From NCBI GenBank assembly GCA_023460175.1, contig JAEWRC010000166.1:62001-126000 (forward strand): DNA of 64,000 bases, given 5' to 3'. Below the pieces are notes generated by a model. The model saw only the letters and a list, made by a program, of their open reading frames with translations. It made no database searches and was not told where the DNA came from. This DNA is from Actinomycetes bacterium (lineage in GTDB: Bacteria > Actinomycetota > Actinomycetes > Mycobacteriales > Mycobacteriaceae). Positions 19,475 through 34,172 of this stretch are shown piece after piece; the stretch's first letter is position 1, and each line of letters starts with the position of its first letter. Both the position numbers and the translations under genes were made by a program.

Positions 19475-19597
19475 CTCCAATCGAGCGTCGATCAGGTCGC
19501 TATCCATCACCGTTGCTCATCTTAAACTCCTCTTAAGTAACCGACAAACTTTCCAGGTACGTGAGACACAGTTCACTCTCTGGACTGCGCGAACTCC

Positions 19598-20542
19598 TCA
19601 GCTGGAGACGACGCGCGCGCCGGGCACCGGGCCGCTGGCCACCCGCACGGTGCGGCACACCCCGGCACCGGCCAGTTCGGTGCCGACGTCGACGGCGGCG
19701 GACTCCGAGGCGCACAGGAACGCGCAGGTGGGACCGGATCCCGACACGATGCCGGCCAGCGCGCCGGCCTCCTTGCCGGCGCGCAGGGTGCGACGTAGCC
19801 CGGGATCCAGGCTCAGTGCCGCCGGCTGCAGGTCGTTGCCCAGCAGCGGCGCCAGCTGGGCCGCATCGCCGGCGGCCAGCGCGGCCAGCACCGGCTCGGG
19901 ATCCTCGAGCCGCGGCGGCCCACCGGCGGCGCGCAGCCGGTCGATCTCGCCGAACACCGCGGGCGTCGACAGCCCGCCGTCGGCGAACGCCAGCACCCAG
20001 TGGAAGGTGCTGCGGGCCAGCACGGTGGCCAGTTCCTCGCCGCGGCCGGTGCCCAGCGCGGTGCCGCCGTGCAAGGCGAACGGCACGTCGCTGCCCAGTT
20101 GCGCGGCCAGCGCGTGCAGGTCCCGGCGCGGCACCCCCTGCTCCCACAGCGTGTTCATGCCGACCAGCACGGCCGCCGCGTCCGCGCTACCGCCGGCCAT
20201 GCCGCCGGCCACCGGGATCGACTTGTGGATGGTGATCGCCACATCCGGGGCGCGGCCGACGTGCTCGGCCAGCAGTTCGGCCGCGCGCCAGGCCAGGTTG
20301 CGATCGTCGGCCGGCAGCGCCTCGGCGCCCTCGCCGCGGATGGTCAGCGACATCGTGTCGGCGGTGCGGACGATCACCTCGTCGAACAGGGACACGGCGT
20401 GGAAGACGGTGGTCAGTTCGTGGTAGCCGTCGGCGCGTTCGTCACCGACGGCCAGGAAGAGATTGACCTTGCCGGGCACCCGAACCGTCACCGAACCCGG
20501 AGTCACCCATTGCGCGGCGGTACTGCCATCAGACGCGGTCAC
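19598..20542 (-). CDS. ispE: 4-diphosphocytidyl-2-C-methyl-D-erythritol kinase
   Basis: 314 residues. GHMP kinase fold: P-G-K-V-N-L-F-L at ~24-31 with the catalytic Lys, D-G-Y-H-E-L, and the ATP loop [15 protein letters not shown] near 105. It phosphorylates CDP-methylerythritol in the MEP pathway, the only isoprenoid route in mycobacteria and hence the source of decaprenyl phosphate. In M. tuberculosis it follows ksgA directly; here a kinase gene on the opposite strand separates the two, so the rpfB-ksgA transcript does not simply continue into ispE. Confidence 0.96.
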   Translation of the reverse strand: MTASDGSTAAQWVTPGSVTVRVPGKVNLFLAVGDERADGYHELTTVFHAVSLFDEVIVRTADTMSLTIRGEGAEALPADDRNLAWRAAELLAEHVGRAPDVAITIHKSIPVAGGMAGGSADAAAVLVGMNTLWEQGVPRRDLHALAAQLGSDVPFALHGGTALGTGRGEELATVLARSTFHWVLAFADGGLSTPAVFGEIDRLRAAGGPPRLEDPEPVLAALAAGDAAQLAPLLGNDLQPAALSLDPGLRRTLRAGKEAGALAGIVSGSGPTCAFLCASESAAVDVGTELAGAGVCRTVRVASGPVPGARVVSS

Positions 20543-20616
20543 CGCACGAGGGTACGCCGGGCGACGACGACGGCGCCGAACGAATCCGGGACACCCGCGC
20601 TGGCTAGGCTGTTCTG

Positions 20617-21479
20617 GTGCCGCAGCCCGGTGAGGACCTCCGCGGCTACGTCATCGAGCGGACGCTGGGACGTGGCGGCAGCGCCACGGTGTATCTGGCA
20701 CGCCGCCCCCAGGATTCCCGCCCCGTGGCGCTCAAGGTGCTCGACCCGCGGCATCGCGATTCCGAAGCGCGGCACCGGTTGGAGCGGGCCTTCGTCCTGA
20801 CCGGTCAGCTCGACCATCCGCACATCGTCACCGAATACGAGCTGGGCCCGCACTGGATCGCCATGCAGTACGTCGACGGCGGCAACATCGCGACGCTGAC
20901 CGCGACCGCCGACCGGCTTATCGCCCTGGCCCAGATCGCCGACGCGCTCGATCATGCCCACCGGATGGGCATCGTGCACTGCGACGTCAAACCCGCCAAT
21001 ATCCTTGTCCACCAGGACTTCTCGGCGGGCGGCGCAGTGTTGATCGACTTCGCGGTCGCCCACGTGCCGGCCGAGGACATGGCCGCCCGACTGGCCCGCG
21101 CCGGCGGAGTCCGCCTGTCGTTGGACCCGGCGCGGCGCCTCACCCGACGGCCGCCGGCCGCACCGCCGACGGTGCAGGCCTCGCTGCCGTATGCGGCCCC
21201 GGAGATGCTGCTGGGCCGAATGCCTTCGGCGAGCACCGATCAGTACTCACTGGCGTGCACGGCCGTCGAACTGCTCACCGGCGCGCCACCGTTCACGGCG
21301 AGCACGGCGGCCGGGCTCATCGACGCCCACCTCGAACAACCACCACCGCGGTTCTCGCAGCGGATGGCGGGGCTGCCCCGCGGCATTGACGCGGTGCTGA
21401 CGACGGCGCTGATGAAGGAACCCGACGCGCGCCACGAATCCTGCGCGGAGTTCGTCGACCTACTCCAGCGGGTGCTGAA

Positions 21480-21483
<4 letters not shown>
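20617..21483 (+). CDS. Soluble Ser/Thr protein kinase with atypical HCD and DFA motifs
   Basis: 288 residues, kinase domain only, with no membrane segment. Present: Gly loop G-R-G-G-S-A-T-V-Y (~19-27), Lys in V-A-L-K-V, an alpha-C Glu in R-L-E-R, catalytic [14 protein letters not shown] in place of D-F-G, and A-P-E. The HRD Arg is replaced by Cys, so activation should not depend on activation-loop phosphorylation of the RD kind. It is encoded opposite ispE and ksgA, overlapping the ksgA stop by 4 bases. I recall no such kinase at this place in M. tuberculosis. The substrate is unknown, but the neighbours suggest isoprenoid or ribosome control. Confidence 0.88.
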
Positions 21484-23578
<2,095 letters not shown>

Positions 23579-23618
23579 TCACAGGCGCGGGCAACTCCAC
23601 CGTCGTCGCGCGTCGCGT

Positions 23619-24473
23619 TCAATCGGCACCATTGCCGCCTAGACCGTACACACGACGGGCGTTTGCCGACGAATCCGCGGCCAGCTCGGCGGCCGGCCGC
23701 TCGGTCAGTTCCGCCAGCGCCCGCACGGTGTAGGGCAGGCAGTACGGCTCGTTGGGCGCGCCCCGGTACGGGTGCGGGGTCAGGAACGGCGCGTCGGTCT
23801 CCACCAGCAGTTGTTCGCGGGGAATCAGCCGGGCCGCCTCCCGCAGATCGGCGGCGTTCCGGAAGCTGACCGTCCCCGAAAGGCTCAGGTACCAGCCCGC
23901 ATCGATGCAGGCCCGGGCCATCTGCGGGCCCGAGGAGAAGCAGTGGAAGATCACCGTGTCCGGCGCGCCCTCGGCGCGCAGCACGTCGAGCACCTCGTCG
24001 TCGGCGTCGCGGTTGTGGATCATCAGCGGCTTGCCGGTGCGCTTGGCCAGGTCGATGTGCCAGGCGAAGCCCTCGCGCTGCTGCACCGGGTCGGCGCACC
24101 CGTCGAGTTTGCCGGGCCAGTACATGTCCATGCCGGTCTCGCCGACGGCGACCACCCGCGGATGGTCGGCGAGCGCCTCGATGGTGGCCCGGGCGTTGTC
24201 GTCGAGCGCGTTGGCGCGCGTCGGGTGCAGGGCCACCGCGGCGTACACCCGCGGATCCCAGTCCGCGGCGCGCACGGCCCACTGCGCGGCGTCAAGGTCA
24301 TCGGCGATGGTGACGACGGCGCCGACGCCGACGGACTCGGCGCGATCCAGGATGGCCTTGACGTCGGCGGCGTCGGCCGCGCCACACGCATCGAGGTGGG
24401 TGTGGGCGTCGATCAACGGGGACAGCGGCTCCGGCAGCGGAGGCGCCGGTCGCTTACTGCTTTTCGCGGACAC
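23619..24473 (-). CDS. tatD: TatD-family metal-dependent DNase
   Basis: 284 residues from GTG 24473. Starting at TTG 24416 would leave M-I-D-A-H-T-H-L, as in shorter homologues. Metal-binding motifs are D-A-H-T-H-L, G-E-T-G-M-D, the His in I-H-N-R-D and H-C-F-S, and E-T-D-A-P-F-L-T-P, the full TatD set on an amidohydrolase barrel. The family degrades DNA 3'-5' in repair. It is divergent from metG with 27 bases between starts, so their promoters overlap; its position before rpfB matches Rv1008. Confidence 0.93.
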   Translation of the reverse strand: MSAKSSKRPAPPLPEPLSPLIDAHTHLDACGAADAADVKAILDRAESVGVGAVVTIADDLDAAQWAVRAADWDPRVYAAVALHPTRANALDDNARATIEALADHPRVVAVGETGMDMYWPGKLDGCADPVQQREGFAWHIDLAKRTGKPLMIHNRDADDEVLDVLRAEGAPDTVIFHCFSSGPQMARACIDAGWYLSLSGTVSFRNAADLREAARLIPREQLLVETDAPFLTPHPYRGAPNEPYCLPYTVRALAELTERPAAELAADSSANARRVYGLGGNGAD

Positions 24474-24500
24474 ACCAAAAGACAATAAGGTGATCTCCTG

Positions 24501-27400
<2,900 letters not shown>

Positions 27401-27507
27401 TGATCTGCGCCACATCCGGCGCGGACCCTGTCACACCCCGGCCACCGGCGGTGTCTTGAGGTCAGATCGGCTCAACGAGGAGCCGACACTGATCCCAAGG
27501 AGCACCC

Positions 27508-28686
27508 ATGAGTGAGCAGACACCCCGGATCGTGGTCATCGGCGGCGGTTACGCCGGCGTGCTCGCGGCCAATCGGCTGCGCCGGCGCCCCGGTCTGGAC
27601 ATCACGCTGGTCAACCCGCGACCGCAGTTCGTCGAGCGCATTCGCCTGCACCAGTTGGCCGTCGGCAACGACGACGCCACCGAACCCTACGAGGACATGC
27701 TCGGCGAGGGCATCCGGCTGGTGGTCGACGGCGCCACCCGCATCGATGCGGCGGCCCGCCAGGTGGAGTTGGCCTCGGGCGCCACGCTGGACTACGACTA
27801 CCTGATCTATGCCGTCGGCAGCACCGGCGCGGTCACCACCGCGGTCCCGGGAGCCAACGAATTCGGTTATCCCCTTTCCGAACTCGAGCAGGCCCAGCGG
27901 CTGGCCGACCGGCTGCGGGACGTACCCGCCATCGCGCCGGTCGTGGTCGTCGGCAGCGGCCTGACCGGAGTCGAGGCCGCCGCGGAACTGGCCGAGGCGG
28001 GCCGGCCCGTCACGCTGGTCACCGATCAGCTGACCCCGTCGCTGGCCGCCACCGGCCGCAAGTCGGTGGCCAAGACCCTGGACAAGCTGGGCGTGCACGT
28101 CATCGAGGGCGTCACCGTCGCGCGGGTCCACGCCCACAGCGTCGAACTGAGCCACGGCACCACCCTGCCCAGCGCGGTCACGGTGTGGACGGCCGGCTTC
28201 GGGGTGCCCGGCCTGGCGGCCGCCAGCGGGCTGAGCACCGACGCACTGGGCCGCGTGCTCACCGACGAGACGTTGACCAGCGTCGACGACGAGCGAATTG
28301 TCGCCGCCGGCGACGCCGCGGCCCCGTCGGGCCTGCCGTTGCGGATGAGTTGCGCGGCGGCGATGCCGCTGGGCGCCCAGGCCGCGCACACCGTACTGGC
28401 CCGGCTCGCCGGCGACGCCCCCGCGCCGATCAGTCTGGCTTTCGCCGGACAGTGCATCAGCCTGGGCCGTAAATTTGGCACGATGCAGCTCCTGCACACC
28501 GACGACAGCCCGCGCCGCGGCTACGTCGGCGGCCGCACGGCCGCGGCCATCAAGGAGCTGATCTGCTCGGCCACCGTGTGGGCGCTGCGCCGCGAGGCCC
28601 GCAAGCCCGGCTCGTACTTCTGGGTCAAGGGCAACTGGCGCGCGGACCGGCTCGCCCGCACCGAGCAGCCGGTGCCGACGCCATGA
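27508..28686 (+). CDS. FAD/NAD(P)H oxidoreductase of the NDH-2-like family
   Basis: 392 residues. Two Rossmann motifs: G-G-G-Y-A-G near residue 12 for FAD, and G-S-G-L-T-G near 150 for NAD(P)H, with A-G-D-A-A near 270 closing the flavin site. It lacks the C-terminal amphipathic membrane helix expected of respiratory NDH-2, and is nearer to the AIF/FSP1-like soluble reductases. Its stop overlaps the ATG of the ECF41 sigma gene by 4 bases. ECF41 sigma factors are usually paired with an oxidoreductase, epimerase or carboxymuconolactone decarboxylase, so this is likely the dedicated target or partner. Confidence 0.92.
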   Translation: MSEQTPRIVVIGGGYAGVLAANRLRRRPGLDITLVNPRPQFVERIRLHQLAVGNDDATEPYEDMLGEGIRLVVDGATRIDAAARQVELASGATLDYDYLIYAVGSTGAVTTAVPGANEFGYPLSELEQAQRLADRLRDVPAIAPVVVVGSGLTGVEAAAELAEAGRPVTLVTDQLTPSLAATGRKSVAKTLDKLGVHVIEGVTVARVHAHSVELSHGTTLPSAVTVWTAGFGVPGLAAASGLSTDALGRVLTDETLTSVDDERIVAAGDAAAPSGLPLRMSCAAAMPLGAQAAHTVLARLAGDAPAPISLAFAGQCISLGRKFGTMQLLHTDDSPRRGYVGGRTAAAIKELICSATVWALRREARKPGSYFWVKGNWRADRLARTEQPVPTP

Positions 28687-29594
28687 CCGGGTCCGGCACC
28701 GAGGAGCACGCCGAGCGGTTCACCCACCTGCGCCCGCTGCTGTTCACCATCGCCTACGAAATCCTGGGCACGGCAACCGAATCCGATGACGTGCTGCAGG
28801 ACAGCTACCTGCGGTGGGCACAGGTGGACCTCGACGAGGTGCAGGACACCAAGGCCTATCTGGCCCAGCTGGTGACCCGCCAGTCGCTCAACGCGCTGCG
28901 CGCCGCGGCCCGACGCCGCGAGGAGTACGTCGGGCCGTGGCTGCCGGAGCCGCTGCTGCTCGCGGAGTCGTTGGGCGGCAAGGACGCCGCCGCGGACGTG
29001 GTCCTGGCCGAATCGGTGTCGATGGCCATGATGGTGGTCCTCGAGACGCTGACCCCCGACGAGCGGGCGGTGTTCGTGCTGCGCGAGGTGTTCGGCTTCG
29101 AGCACAACGAGATCGCCTCGGCGGTCGGCAAATCCGCGGCCGCGGTGCGCCAGATCGCGCACCGCGCCCGCGAGCACGTGCACGCCCGCCGCAAGCGGTT
29201 CGAACCCGTGGACCCCGAGCAATCGGTGCAGCTGACCAATCAGTTCTTCCTGGCCGCGGCCACCGGCGACATGGATCAGCTCATGGAAATGCTGGCCCCG
29301 GACGTCGTGTGGACCGCCGACAGCGCCGGCAAGGTCAGCGCCGCGCGCCGGCCCGTGGTGGGTGCGGCCAAGGTCGCGAAGCTGGTGATGGGCCTGAGCC
29401 GGTTGGGCGGCCCCAACGCCCGGGTGGAACCCGCGATGTACAACAGCGCCCCCGCGCTGGTGCTCTACCTCGACGATCACCTCGAGGGGGTGATCACCGC
29501 GGAGTTGGTCGACGGCAAGATCGTCCACCTGTACGCGATGCGCAACCCGGACAAGCTGGTCAACGTCGCGGTCCCGCGGCAGATCAGCCGCTGA
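28683..29594 (+). CDS. ECF41-group RNA polymerase sigma factor with SnoaL-like tail (SigJ/SigI type)
   Basis: 303 residues. Sigma-2 is at ~12-75 (D-V-L-Q-D-S-Y-L-R-W), sigma-4 at ~110-170 with helix-turn-helix, and a SnoaL-like domain follows. ECF41 hallmarks are visible: W-L-P-E-P in the linker and, near the C-terminus, D-G-K-I-V and N-P-D-K-L. In this group the fused tail replaces an anti-sigma factor and tunes activity. It is coupled to the upstream oxidoreductase by a 4-base overlap, the usual ECF41 pairing. The inducing signal is unknown. Confidence 0.93.
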   Translation: MTGSGTEEHAERFTHLRPLLFTIAYEILGTATESDDVLQDSYLRWAQVDLDEVQDTKAYLAQLVTRQSLNALRAAARRREEYVGPWLPEPLLLAESLGGKDAAADVVLAESVSMAMMVVLETLTPDERAVFVLREVFGFEHNEIASAVGKSAAAVRQIAHRAREHVHARRKRFEPVDPEQSVQLTNQFFLAAATGDMDQLMEMLAPDVVWTADSAGKVSAARRPVVGAAKVAKLVMGLSRLGGPNARVEPAMYNSAPALVLYLDDHLEGVITAELVDGKIVHLYAMRNPDKLVNVAVPRQISR

Positions 29595-29619
29595 AGCGGG
29601 CATCTGACAAGCTGATGCG

Positions 29620-30858
29620 ATGCGCATCGACCGCCTGGGCGCCCTCGGCACCACCGCCGAGGTGCTGCGCGCGGTCGCGGCCGGCGCCGCCGCGGCGCAC
29701 CTGCCGCCGCCGGCGGCGCTGACCGGCGAGTGGTTCGGTGCACGCGCGGTCATCGCGCCCAGCCTGGCCGTCGCGCCCGTGCGCCCCGAGGACGTGTTCG
29801 ACGTCGCACCGGGCGGGCCGTCGGAGGCCGTCGGCGGTGGCTGGTTCGGCTACCTGTCCTACCCCGACCGCGCCGGGACGCGGATCCCCGCGGCCGGCGG
29901 CGGCTGGACGGACTGCGTGCTGCGCTGCGACGCTGCCGGAATCTGGTGGTATGAAAGTCTTTCCGGTGCGCCGATGGCGCCGTGGCTGCGGCAGGCGTTG
30001 AGTTCCCCGGCGCCGCAGCGGGACTGGCGGATCGACTGGACCGCACCGGACCGCAATGCCCACCGCGCCGGAGTCTCGGCCTGCCTGGCCGCGATCGCGG
30101 CCGGCGAGGTTTATCAGGCCTGCGTGTGCACGCAGTACCGGGGGGACTACACCGGGTCGCCGCTGGACTTCTTCGCCGACGCGGTGACGCGCACGACGCC
30201 GGCGCGCGGCGCGTTCTGCGCCGGGCCGTGGGGTGCCCTGGCCTCACTGTCGCCGGAGGTGTTCCTGCGCCGGCGCGGCGAGGACGTCACCTCCAGCCCC
30301 ATCAAGGGCACGCTGCCACTGCACGCCGATCCGGGGCTGCTGCGCGGTTCGGTCAAGGACGTCGCCGAGAACATCATGATCGTCGATCTGGTGCGCAACG
30401 ACCTGGGCCGCGTCGCCACCACCGGATCGGTGACCGTGCCCGAACTGCTGGCCATCCGGCCCGCCCCCGGCGTGTGGCACCTGGTATCGACGGTGACGGC
30501 ACGCGTTCCCCGCAGCACGCCGATGCGCGACGTGCTGGCCGCGACATTCCCCCCGGCCTCGGTCACCGGCACACCGAAAGGCCGTGCCGCCGAACTTCTC
30601 TCGCAATGGGAGCCGCACCCGCGCGGGGTCTACTGCGGCACCGTCGGACTGGCCTCGCCGGTGGCCGGCACCGAGCTGAACGTCGCCATCCGCACCGTCG
30701 AGTTCGACGCATCCGGTGCCGCGGTGTTCGGCGTCGGGGGCGGGATCACCGCCGATTCCGACCCGGACGCCGAGTGGCAGGAGTGTCTGGACAAGGCGGC
30801 CCCGACGATCGCGCTGACCGGTCCGGCCGGCGTCGACTCACTGAGCGCGGGCGCGTAG
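29620..30858 (+). CDS. pabB: Aminodeoxychorismate synthase component I
   Basis: 412 residues with a chorismate-binding C-terminal domain: P-I-K-G-T-L near 228, a D-L-V-R-N-D-L-G motif, and T-G-T-P-K-G-R. The P-I-K-G-T motif with its Lys points to PabB rather than anthranilate synthase TrpE (P-I-A-G-T). It makes 4-amino-4-deoxychorismate for folate. Its 3' end overlaps the converging rsmI gene by 21 bases. Corresponds to Rv1005c. Confidence 0.94.
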   Translation: MRIDRLGALGTTAEVLRAVAAGAAAAHLPPPAALTGEWFGARAVIAPSLAVAPVRPEDVFDVAPGGPSEAVGGGWFGYLSYPDRAGTRIPAAGGGWTDCVLRCDAAGIWWYESLSGAPMAPWLRQALSSPAPQRDWRIDWTAPDRNAHRAGVSACLAAIAAGEVYQACVCTQYRGDYTGSPLDFFADAVTRTTPARGAFCAGPWGALASLSPEVFLRRRGEDVTSSPIKGTLPLHADPGLLRGSVKDVAENIMIVDLVRNDLGRVATTGSVTVPELLAIRPAPGVWHLVSTVTARVPRSTPMRDVLAATFPPASVTGTPKGRAAELLSQWEPHPRGVYCGTVGLASPVAGTELNVAIRTVEFDASGAAVFGVGGGITADSDPDAEWQECLDKAAPTIALTGPAGVDSLSAGA

Positions 30859-31677
30859 CACCGCATCGTAGAGTTCGCGGCGCGACGGGGCGCCCGGGTG
30901 CGCGGCGATCACCTGCGCGCACGCGTCCTTGACCCGCATCCCGTCGTCGGCCAGGGCCACCACCTCGGCCACCAGGGTGTCCACGTCGGCCACCGGCGTC
31001 GCCCCGGCGAGCACCACGGTGATCTCACCCAGCACGCCGTCGGCCGCCCACTCGGCCAGCTCCCCCAGCGTGCCGCGAACGACCTCCTCGTGGATCTTGG
31101 TCAGCTCCCGGCAGACCGCCGCGCGACGGTCGGCCCCGAGTTCGTCGACGGCGTCGCGCAGACATTCGGCGAGCCGCCGCGGGGATTCGAAGAACACCGC
31201 CGTGCGCCGCTCGGTGGCCAGCGCGGCCAGCCAGCCGCGGCGCGCCGCGGGCTTGCGCGGGGCAAAACCCTCGAAGCAGAACCGGTCGGCCGCCAACCCG
31301 GACAACGTCAACGCCGTCGTCACCGCCGACGGTCCGGGCAGACACGTCAACGGCAGGTCCGCGCTCACGCACGCCGCCACCAACCGATAGCCGGGATCGC
31401 TGATCGAGGGCATGCCCGCATCGGTCACGGCGAGCACCGTCGCCCCGCTGCGGATCTCGTCGACCAGGGCGGGAACACGGGTGGTCTCATTGCCCTCGAA
31501 CAGGCTGAGCACCTTCCCGCGGATCCGCACCTGAAGCGACTGGGCGAGGTTGCGCACCCGGCGGGTGTCCTCGGCGGCGACGATGTCCGCGGTCCCGAGC
31601 GCGTCGATCAGCCGGGCCGAGGCGTCTCCGGGATGCCCCAACGGTGTGGCTGCCAGCAACAGTCGACCGCCACTCAT
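30838..31677 (-). CDS. rsmI: 16S rRNA (cytidine-1402-2'-O)-methyltransferase RsmI
   Basis: 279 residues from ATG 31677 (M-S-G-G-R-L-L-L-A-A-T-P). Tetrapyrrole-methylase fold with A-E-D-T-R, D-A-G-M-P-S-I-S-D-P-G and P-G-P-S-A motifs of the RsmI family, and the F-F-E-S-P-R-R loop. It methylates C1402 in the ribosomal P site. Only 25 bases separate its start from the divergent pmt start, leaving no room for two conventional leaders. It overlaps pabB tail to tail. Confidence 0.96.
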   Translation of the reverse strand: MSGGRLLLAATPLGHPGDASARLIDALGTADIVAAEDTRRVRNLAQSLQVRIRGKVLSLFEGNETTRVPALVDEIRSGATVLAVTDAGMPSISDPGYRLVAACVSADLPLTCLPGPSAVTTALTLSGLAADRFCFEGFAPRKPAARRGWLAALATERRTAVFFESPRRLAECLRDAVDELGADRRAAVCRELTKIHEEVVRGTLGELAEWAADGVLGEITVVLAGATPVADVDTLVAEVVALADDGMRVKDACAQVIAAHPGAPSRRELYDAVLRARAQ

Positions 31678-31702
31678 GCCCCACAGCCTACGATCGGTGT
31701 CG

Positions 31703-33247
31703 ATGACCGCTCCCTCGACCGTGGTGCCGGAGCGCGCCGTACCGGTGATCAGCCCCGGCCCGCTGGTCCCCGTCGCCGATTTCGGGCCGCTGGATCGTGC
31801 GCAGGGCTGGGCGATGACGGCGGTGATCGGGGCCCTGGCGGCCATCACCCGATTCCTGAACCTGCAGTCGCCGACCGACGCCGGCACGCCGATCTTCGAC
31901 GAGAAGCACTACGCGCCGCAGGCCTGGCAGATGCTGCACAACAGCGGCGTCGAGGACAATCCCGGCTTCGGGCTGGTGGTTCATCCCCCCGTCGGCAAGC
32001 AGTTGATCGCCATCGGCGAGGCCATCTTCGGCTACAGCGGGCTGGGCTGGCGGTTCAGCGGCGCGGTGATGGGCGTGATCCTGGTGGTGCTGGTCGCCCG
32101 GATCGTGCGGCGAATCAGCCGCTCGACGCTGGTCGGCGCCATCGCCGGGCTGCTGCTGATCGCCGACGGCGTGACGTTCGTGGCCTCGCGCACCGCGCTG
32201 CTCGACGGGTTCCTGGTGGTGTTCGTGGTCGCGGCGTTCGGGGCGCTGATCGTGGACCGCGATCAGGTCCGCGAGCGGATGCACAACGCGCTGCTGGACG
32301 GGCGGATCCACGAGACCCAGTGGGGTCCGCGCCTGGGTGTGCGCTGGTGGCGGTTCGGTGCCGGGGTGCTGCTCGGACTGGCCTGCGCGACCAAGTGGTC
32401 CGGCCTGTACTTCGTGGTGTTCTTCGGGTTGATGTCGCTGGCCTTCGACGTGGTGGCCCGGCGGCAGTATCAGGTGTCGCGGCCGTGGCTGGGCACCATC
32501 CGCCGCGACGTCGGGCCGACGGCCTGGGCCATGGGCCTGATCCCGGTCGCGGTGTACGTGGCGTCGTACGCGCGCTGGTTCGCCTCCGAGACCGCCGTCC
32601 ACCGCTACGAGGCCGGCCGCAAGATCGGCGAGCGCGAGTGGTTCCAGCCGCCGGACGCCATCCGCTCGCTGTGGCACTACACCGCCAAGGCCTACGACTT
32701 CCATTCCGGGCTGACCAACGCGGCGGGCAATCAGCACCCGTGGGAGTCCAAGCCGTGGACCTGGCCGATGTCGTTGCGGCCGGTGCTGTACGCGATCGAC
32801 CAGGACAACGTGCCCGGCTGCGGCGCGGCGTCCTGCGTCAAGGCCGTGATGCTGGTGGGGACGCCGGCGATGTGGTTCATCGCGGTGCCCGTGCTGGGGT
32901 ACGCGGCCTGGCGCGCCTTCGTCCGCTGCGACTGGCGCTACGCGGTGGTGCTGGTCGGCTACTGCGCGGGCTGGCTGCCGTGGTTCGCCGACATCGACCG
33001 GCAGATGTACTTCTTCTACGCGGTGGCCATGGCGCCGTTCCTGGTCATGGCGATCGCGTTGATCTGCGGGGACATCCTCTACAAACCCACCCGAAACCCG
33101 GAACGACGAACGCTCGGGCTGGTGGTGGTCTGCTGCTACGTGGCGCTGGTGATCACGAACTTCGCGTGGCTGTTTCCGGTGCTGACGGGAATGCCCATCT
33201 CGCAGCAGACCTGGCACATGCAGATCTGGTTACCCAGCTGGCGATAG
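31703..33247 (+). CDS. pmt: Protein O-mannosyltransferase (GT39)
   Basis: 514 residues from ATG 31703; a longer open frame upstream is an rsmI shadow. After a ~35-residue cytoplasmic tail there are about ten hydrophobic segments. The first periplasmic loop carries the catalytic D-E pair in I-F-D-E-K-H-Y, and R-F-S-G and a W-P-M-S-L-R-P stretch are also typical of PMTs. It transfers mannose from polyprenyl-phospho-mannose to Ser/Thr of exported proteins. The gene corresponds to Rv1002c. TACGAT eight bases before the ATG suggests a leaderless transcript. Confidence 0.96.
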   Translation: MTAPSTVVPERAVPVISPGPLVPVADFGPLDRAQGWAMTAVIGALAAITRFLNLQSPTDAGTPIFDEKHYAPQAWQMLHNSGVEDNPGFGLVVHPPVGKQLIAIGEAIFGYSGLGWRFSGAVMGVILVVLVARIVRRISRSTLVGAIAGLLLIADGVTFVASRTALLDGFLVVFVVAAFGALIVDRDQVRERMHNALLDGRIHETQWGPRLGVRWWRFGAGVLLGLACATKWSGLYFVVFFGLMSLAFDVVARRQYQVSRPWLGTIRRDVGPTAWAMGLIPVAVYVASYARWFASETAVHRYEAGRKIGEREWFQPPDAIRSLWHYTAKAYDFHSGLTNAAGNQHPWESKPWTWPMSLRPVLYAIDQDNVPGCGAASCVKAVMLVGTPAMWFIAVPVLGYAAWRAFVRCDWRYAVVLVGYCAGWLPWFADIDRQMYFFYAVAMAPFLVMAIALICGDILYKPTRNPERRTLGLVVVCCYVALVITNFAWLFPVLTGMPISQQTWHMQIWLPSWR

Positions 33248-33347
33248 CGCGTGTGCGCGACGGCCGACGGCGCCCAGATTGCCGATAGGGTCGTGACAGG
33301 GCCCAATCGCAGCGCCCTGGACGCAATTTCGGCCCGGACGGAGCACC

Positions 33348-34172
33348 ATGAGCACGCGCGAACAGGTACTGATCGGGGCCGACGAGTTGGCCCGCCGACT
33401 GGACGCCGGGGAGCCGATCACGCTGCTGGACGTGCGCTGGGAACTCGCCCAGCCCGACGGCACCGCCGCCTACGAGCGCGGGCATCTGCCCGGCGCGGTG
33501 TACGTCTCCCTCGACGACGACCTCTCCGACCATTCGGTGGCGGGCCGCGGCCGGCATCCGCTGCCGTCCGGGGCCGCACTGCAGTCCGCCGCGCGCCGCT
33601 GGGGCGTTCGCACCGGGGTGCCGGTGGTGGTCTACGACGACTGGAACCGCGCGGGCTCCTCGCGCGCCTGGTGGGTACTCACCGCCGCGGGAATCCCGGA
33701 CGTGCGCATTCTCGACGGCGGGCTGGCCGCCTGGACGGGCGAATTGCAGACCGGCACAGTCGTTCCCGAGCCCGGCGACGTCACCGTGGCGCACCGCGAC
33801 CTCTACGCGGGGGCCCGCCGCACCGTGACCGCCGACGAGGCCGCGCAGGCAGCGGCGCTGCTCGATGCGCGAGCCCCCGAGCGGTTCCGCGGCGAGGTCG
33901 AACCGGTGGACGCGGTCGCCGGCCACATCCCCGGCGCGCGCAACCTGCCCAGCACGCAGCTGCTCGCCGAGGACGGAGCCTGGCTACCGGAGGCGGACCT
34001 GACCCGCCTCTTCGACGGCATCGACGACGACGTCGCGGTGTACTGCGGTTCCGGGGTGACCGCGGCGGTGACGGTCGCGGCCCTGGCCTCGGTGGGCGTG
34101 GACGCCGCGCTGTTCCCGGGCTCGTGGTCGCAGTGGAGCTCGGAGCCGTCCCGCCCGGTAGCGACCGGTTAG
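33348..34172 (+). CDS. Two-domain rhodanese/thiosulfate sulfurtransferase
   Basis: 274 residues. Two rhodanese folds (~10-125 and ~150-265); only the second has the active-site Cys (Cys233 in Y-C-G-S-G-V-T-A-A). In the first the position is Asp (V-Y-D-D-W-N), so it is structural. The CGSGVT-type loop favours 3-mercaptopyruvate or thiosulfate as sulfur donor; which one is not certain. It resembles SseA-type proteins. Its stop overlaps the convergent arcA stop by 4 bases. Confidence 0.92.
   Translation: MSTREQVLIGADELARRLDAGEPITLLDVRWELAQPDGTAAYERGHLPGAVYVSLDDDLSDHSVAGRGRHPLPSGAALQSAARRWGVRTGVPVVVYDDWNRAGSSRAWWVLTAAGIPDVRILDGGLAAWTGELQTGTVVPEPGDVTVAHRDLYAGARRTVTADEAAQAAALLDARAPERFRGEVEPVDAVAGHIPGARNLPSTQLLAEDGAWLPEADLTRLFDGIDDDVAVYCGSGVTAAVTVAALASVGVDAALFPGSWSQWSSEPSRPVATG

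Noticed and set aside
19301..19510. 69-codon frame just upstream of the acyl-CoA ligase
   Set aside because: Not listed as a gene because it spans a terminator hairpin, has unusual Cys/Arg content and no family; kept only as an attenuation hypothesis.
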